Positions 6,107 to 7,191 of a DNA stretch of 7,191 nucleotides are shown here, piece by piece. Origin of the DNA: Methanothrix sp. Lineage in GTDB: Archaea; Halobacteriota; Methanosarcinia; Methanotrichales; Methanotrichaceae. The DNA lies in contig JAQTYS010000134.1 in the NCBI GenBank assembly GCA_028688175.1, forward strand, positions 1-7,191. Reading direction: 5' to 3'. The notes under the pieces are model-generated. The model was not told the DNA's origin, ran no database searches, and saw only the letters and a list, made by a program, of their open reading frames with translations. The position numbers and the translations under genes are program-made. Numbering within the stretch: position 1 is the stretch's first letter; every line of letters starts with the position of its first letter.

Positions 6107-6109
6107 TTT
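6067..6109 (+). terminator. 3' hairpin plus T6, terminator of copy 2
   Basis: CAGGCGG (6067-6073) pairs with CCGCTTG (6083-6089), including one G-U pair, and is followed by TTTTTT at 6104-6109. Compared with 4510-4532, one T-A pair has become C-G, keeping the stem, while one pair became G-U and the loop-closing pair was lost. It is a more convincing terminator than the copy 1 hairpin because of the T-run. Confidence 0.55.
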
Positions 6110-6185
6110 ATGGAAACCGAATAGGTTAGAATTTAACCCCCCTTAGCTCACATCTCAATCGATAACACTAATAGTAGAAAACTTA

Positions 6186-6195
6186 ATATTATATC
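6186..6195 (+). promoter_or_regulatory. Candidate TATA box of the MC1 gene
   Basis: ATATTATATC lies ~45 nt before ATG 6237. Transcription would start near 6215-6218 and leave a leader of about 20 nt containing the ribosome site. Confidence 0.45.
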
Positions 6196-6222
6196 ATATT
6201 ACAACTAGCATTTCATATCATG

Positions 6223-6229
6223 AAGGTGA
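6223..6229 (+). promoter_or_regulatory. Ribosome binding site of the MC1 gene
   Basis: AAGGTGA matches the archaeal anti-16S core GGTGA and sits 7 nt before ATG 6237, confirming this start. Confidence 0.6.
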
Positions 6230-6236
6230 AATAATC

Positions 6237-6509
6237 ATGGCTGAGAAGAGAAATTTCGCCCTCAGGGACGCCGAGGGCAATGAGACTAGCGTCTTTGCAG
6301 GAACGGCCCCTCGGCAAGCAGCCCTAAAGGCAGCTACAAGAGGATTCACAGATATAAGGCTCAGAGAGCGGGGAACCAAAAAGGTTCATGTATTCCTGGG
6401 AGAGAGAAAACTGATAAAGAGACCGAAGAAGGCCCCGGCCTGGATGCCCAAAAAGATCTGGAAGCCTACTGTAAAGAAGATCGGCATAGAAAAGCTGGAG
6501 GAAATTTAA
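6237..6509 (+). CDS. Chromosomal protein MC1 (DNA-bending architectural protein)
   Basis: The 90-residue basic protein is MC1, a small monomeric non-histone protein that bends and compacts DNA in Methanosarcinales and haloarchaea. Hallmarks are RNFALRDAEGNE (5-16), PRQAALKAATRG (25-36), RLRERGTKKVHVF (41-53) and PAWMP (67-71). Remembered against the 93-residue Methanosarcina CHTI55 protein, it is about six residues shorter in the loop between RG and DI (36-39). The tryptophan known there as W61 is not conserved (LGERK in place of KAWKE). The other tryptophan (W74 there) is kept as W69, and an additional W75 is present. The short form agrees with what I recall of Methanothrix soehngenii MC1. 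It has its own TATA candidate and ribosome site and appears monocistronic. It acts on the nucleoid. The family assignment is secure. Confidence 0.95.
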   Translation: MAEKRNFALRDAEGNETSVFAGTAPRQAALKAATRGFTDIRLRERGTKKVHVFLGERKLIKRPKKAPAWMPKKIWKPTVKKIGIEKLEEI

Positions 6510-6619
6510 GAATCCTGAAAGATGGATAAGAAGGAGGGAGGAGAAAGTCAATTGGATGTAGGAGGGATATTTGGCCATCGACTTTCGCCAATACACTATA
6601 CGTCAATTACCGAGATAAA

Positions 6620-6689
6620 AGGCTTTCGCTTGCTGGGCAGCAGCGCGAAGGAATCTAACACAGCCTCCGAATTACCGGAACCATTTTTT
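6620..6689 (+). ncRNA. Candidate structured RNA or MC1 3' UTR element ending in T6
   Basis: AGGCT (6620-6624) pairs with AGCCT (6662-6666). Directly inside, TTCGC (6625-6629) pairs with GCGAA (6645-6649), and TGCT (6631-6634) with AGCA (6639-6642) closes a GGGC loop. The 12 nt at 6650-6661 form a bulge on the 3' side. A weak hairpin TCCG/CGGA (6666-6669/6676-6679, alternative to the outer stem by one base) precedes TTTTTT at 6684-6689. No clear promoter is seen, so read-through from MC1 is as likely as a separate gene. It matches no RNA family I recognise. Confidence 0.3.
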
Positions 6690-6719
6690 CAGGTATTAGC
6701 GCGAGACCCGGCGGATTGC

Positions 6720-6747
6720 TGCGCCATTTTACAGCGCGCAACTTTTT
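6720..6747 (+). terminator. Hairpin with T5, possible plus-strand terminator
   Basis: TGCGC (6720-6724) pairs with GCGCA (6736-6740) around an 11-nt loop, followed by TTTTT at 6743-6747. It could stop any transcript that passes the T6 run at 6684-6689. Confidence 0.3.
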
Positions 6748-6793
6748 AGCCCGCAGAAGTTTTCAGCCCCACAATTCAACGGGAAAATCGATC

Positions 6794-6842
6794 AAAAATG
6801 ATAGGAAAAGGTTAGCTGAAAGCCAAGCACAGAGTGCCGGCT
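6794..6842 (-). terminator. Candidate terminator of the DUF1699-like gene
   Basis: Arms AGCC/GGCT (6821-6824/6839-6842) and GCAC/GTGC (6827-6830/6834-6837) form a two-part hairpin touching the stop codon at 6844-6842. Read on the minus strand, T-rich sequence follows, with a T5 run at 6798-6794. Confidence 0.35.
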
Positions 6843-7191
6843 CAAGCAGAAATCTTGGTCTTGGCGATGTACTTGATCAGCTCCGAGCTGATCCTGGCCT
6901 TTCTCTGAATCTGATTGGCCACCTCGTCAGCTGATGCCCCGCTGGCGGCCAGGGCGCGAATCTCCTCCAGGGTGGCATCCTCCACGGTGAAGTACTCGTC
7001 CAGGTCTTTTCTGTGGCCCCATACATCGCCTTCCAGCATATCAATGCCCTGCATCTCCAGGAAGACCTGGATGGCATTGGACATGGTCTTGCGGTAGGAC
7101 GGCGGGACCTGAATCATTCTCAGCCTGGGGCATCTTTGCATCAGGTTAAGGAAATCTACATTACTGGCCCGAAAAGCCAGGTGAACTGTCT
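6842..7191 (-). CDS. DUF1699-like protein, N-terminus outside window
   Basis: The frame enters from the right edge without a start and runs 115 codons to TGA at 6844-6842. A shorter start at ATG 7141 would cut off conserved-looking residues, so the gene most likely begins off-window, probably only 10-25 codons away. The visible part contains VHLAFRASN (2-10), PRLRMIQVPPSYRKTMS (21-37) and FLEMQGIDMLEGDVWGHRKD (43-62), which I recognise as the pattern of DUF1699, an uncharacterised family of Methanosarcinales. Residues ~73-110 (EEIRALAASGASADEVANQI and after) look like two or three helices with a helix-turn-helix-like rhythm, so DNA binding is possible but unproven. There is no signal peptide or membrane segment in the visible part. 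It is convergent with the MC1 gene. Its function is unknown. Confidence 0.75.
   Translation of the reverse strand, partial: TVHLAFRASNVDFLNLMQRCPRLRMIQVPPSYRKTMSNAIQVFLEMQGIDMLEGDVWGHRKDLDEYFTVEDATLEEIRALAASGASADEVANQIQRKARISSELIKYIAKTKISA

Larger units (their letters stand above)
6510..6841. other. Intergenic region, no convincing protein gene
   Basis: These 332 bases separate two convergent genes. They hold a 20-nt purine tract (6528-6547), the structured segment at 6620-6689, a second hairpin with T5 (6720-6747) and a hairpin at the end of the minus-strand gene (6821-6842). A 75-codon plus-strand frame (6522-6749) lacks a good ribosome site and has a composition unlike a real protein. No tRNA features were found. 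Confidence 0.6.

Noticed and set aside
6600..6670. Possible tRNA
   Set aside because: There is no T-arm GTTCRA-type sequence, no acceptor stem of 7 bp and no anticodon arm geometry.
6522..6749. 75-codon plus-strand frame after MC1
   Set aside because: It has no well-placed ribosome site, no domain pattern, and passes through the hairpins and T6 run that suggest non-coding sequence.
6793..6825. Possible C/D box small RNA (ATGATAG followed by CTGA)
   Set aside because: The C box deviates from RTGATGA and no paired C'/D' boxes at proper spacing were found.
1..7191. CRISPR array or insertion sequence
   Set aside because: There are no short regularly spaced repeats, no transposase motifs and no terminal inverted repeats. 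The only long repeat is the paralogue pair.

Overview
The window looks like a piece of chromosome from an acetate-using methanogenic archaeon of the Methanothrix (Methanosaeta) group. The main evidence is a complete gene for chromosomal protein MC1, a DNA-bending protein known from Methanosarcinales and haloarchaea. Its short, 90-residue form resembles, from memory, the Methanothrix soehngenii protein. Supporting evidence is a DUF1699-type protein (a family I associate with Methanosarcinales), archaeal TATA-like elements and GGAG/GGTGA ribosome binding sites. The species assignment is inference; no database search was possible.

Layout. (1) 1-2743, minus strand: two overlapping genes for a CydD-like and a CydC-like ABC exporter, each a fused membrane plus ATPase half-transporter. 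The CydC-like gene runs off the left edge before its ATPase domain. (2) 2744-3127: a divergent, AT-rich intergenic region with TATA boxes for both sides and an imperfect long hairpin at 2860-2934. (3) 3128-6061, plus strand: two tandem paralogous secreted proteins. Each has a signal peptide, a dockerin-type double calcium-binding motif and a class III (Fe-siderophore/cobalamin/heme type) substrate-binding domain. Their last ~200 coding bases and 3' hairpins are almost the same, while the rest has diverged. (4) 6237-6509, plus strand: MC1. (5) 6510-6841: no convincing protein gene, but several hairpins and T-runs that could mark a small RNA or a long MC1 3' UTR. (6) 6842-7191, minus strand: the C-terminal part of a DUF1699-like protein that enters from the right edge.

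How the genes may work together. The exporter pair would form one heterodimer; bacterial CydDC is linked to thiol/heme handling and cytochrome assembly. The two binding proteins belong to the superfamily that delivers iron chelates, cobalamin or heme to BtuCD-type importers, but no importer permease or ATPase lies in the window. A shared tetrapyrrole or metal theme across the divergent promoter region is possible but unproven. The most notable features are the two anchorless dockerin-fused binding proteins, the conversion-like 3' identity between them, a 3' hairpin with a compensatory base-pair change, and the structured element between the divergent genes.
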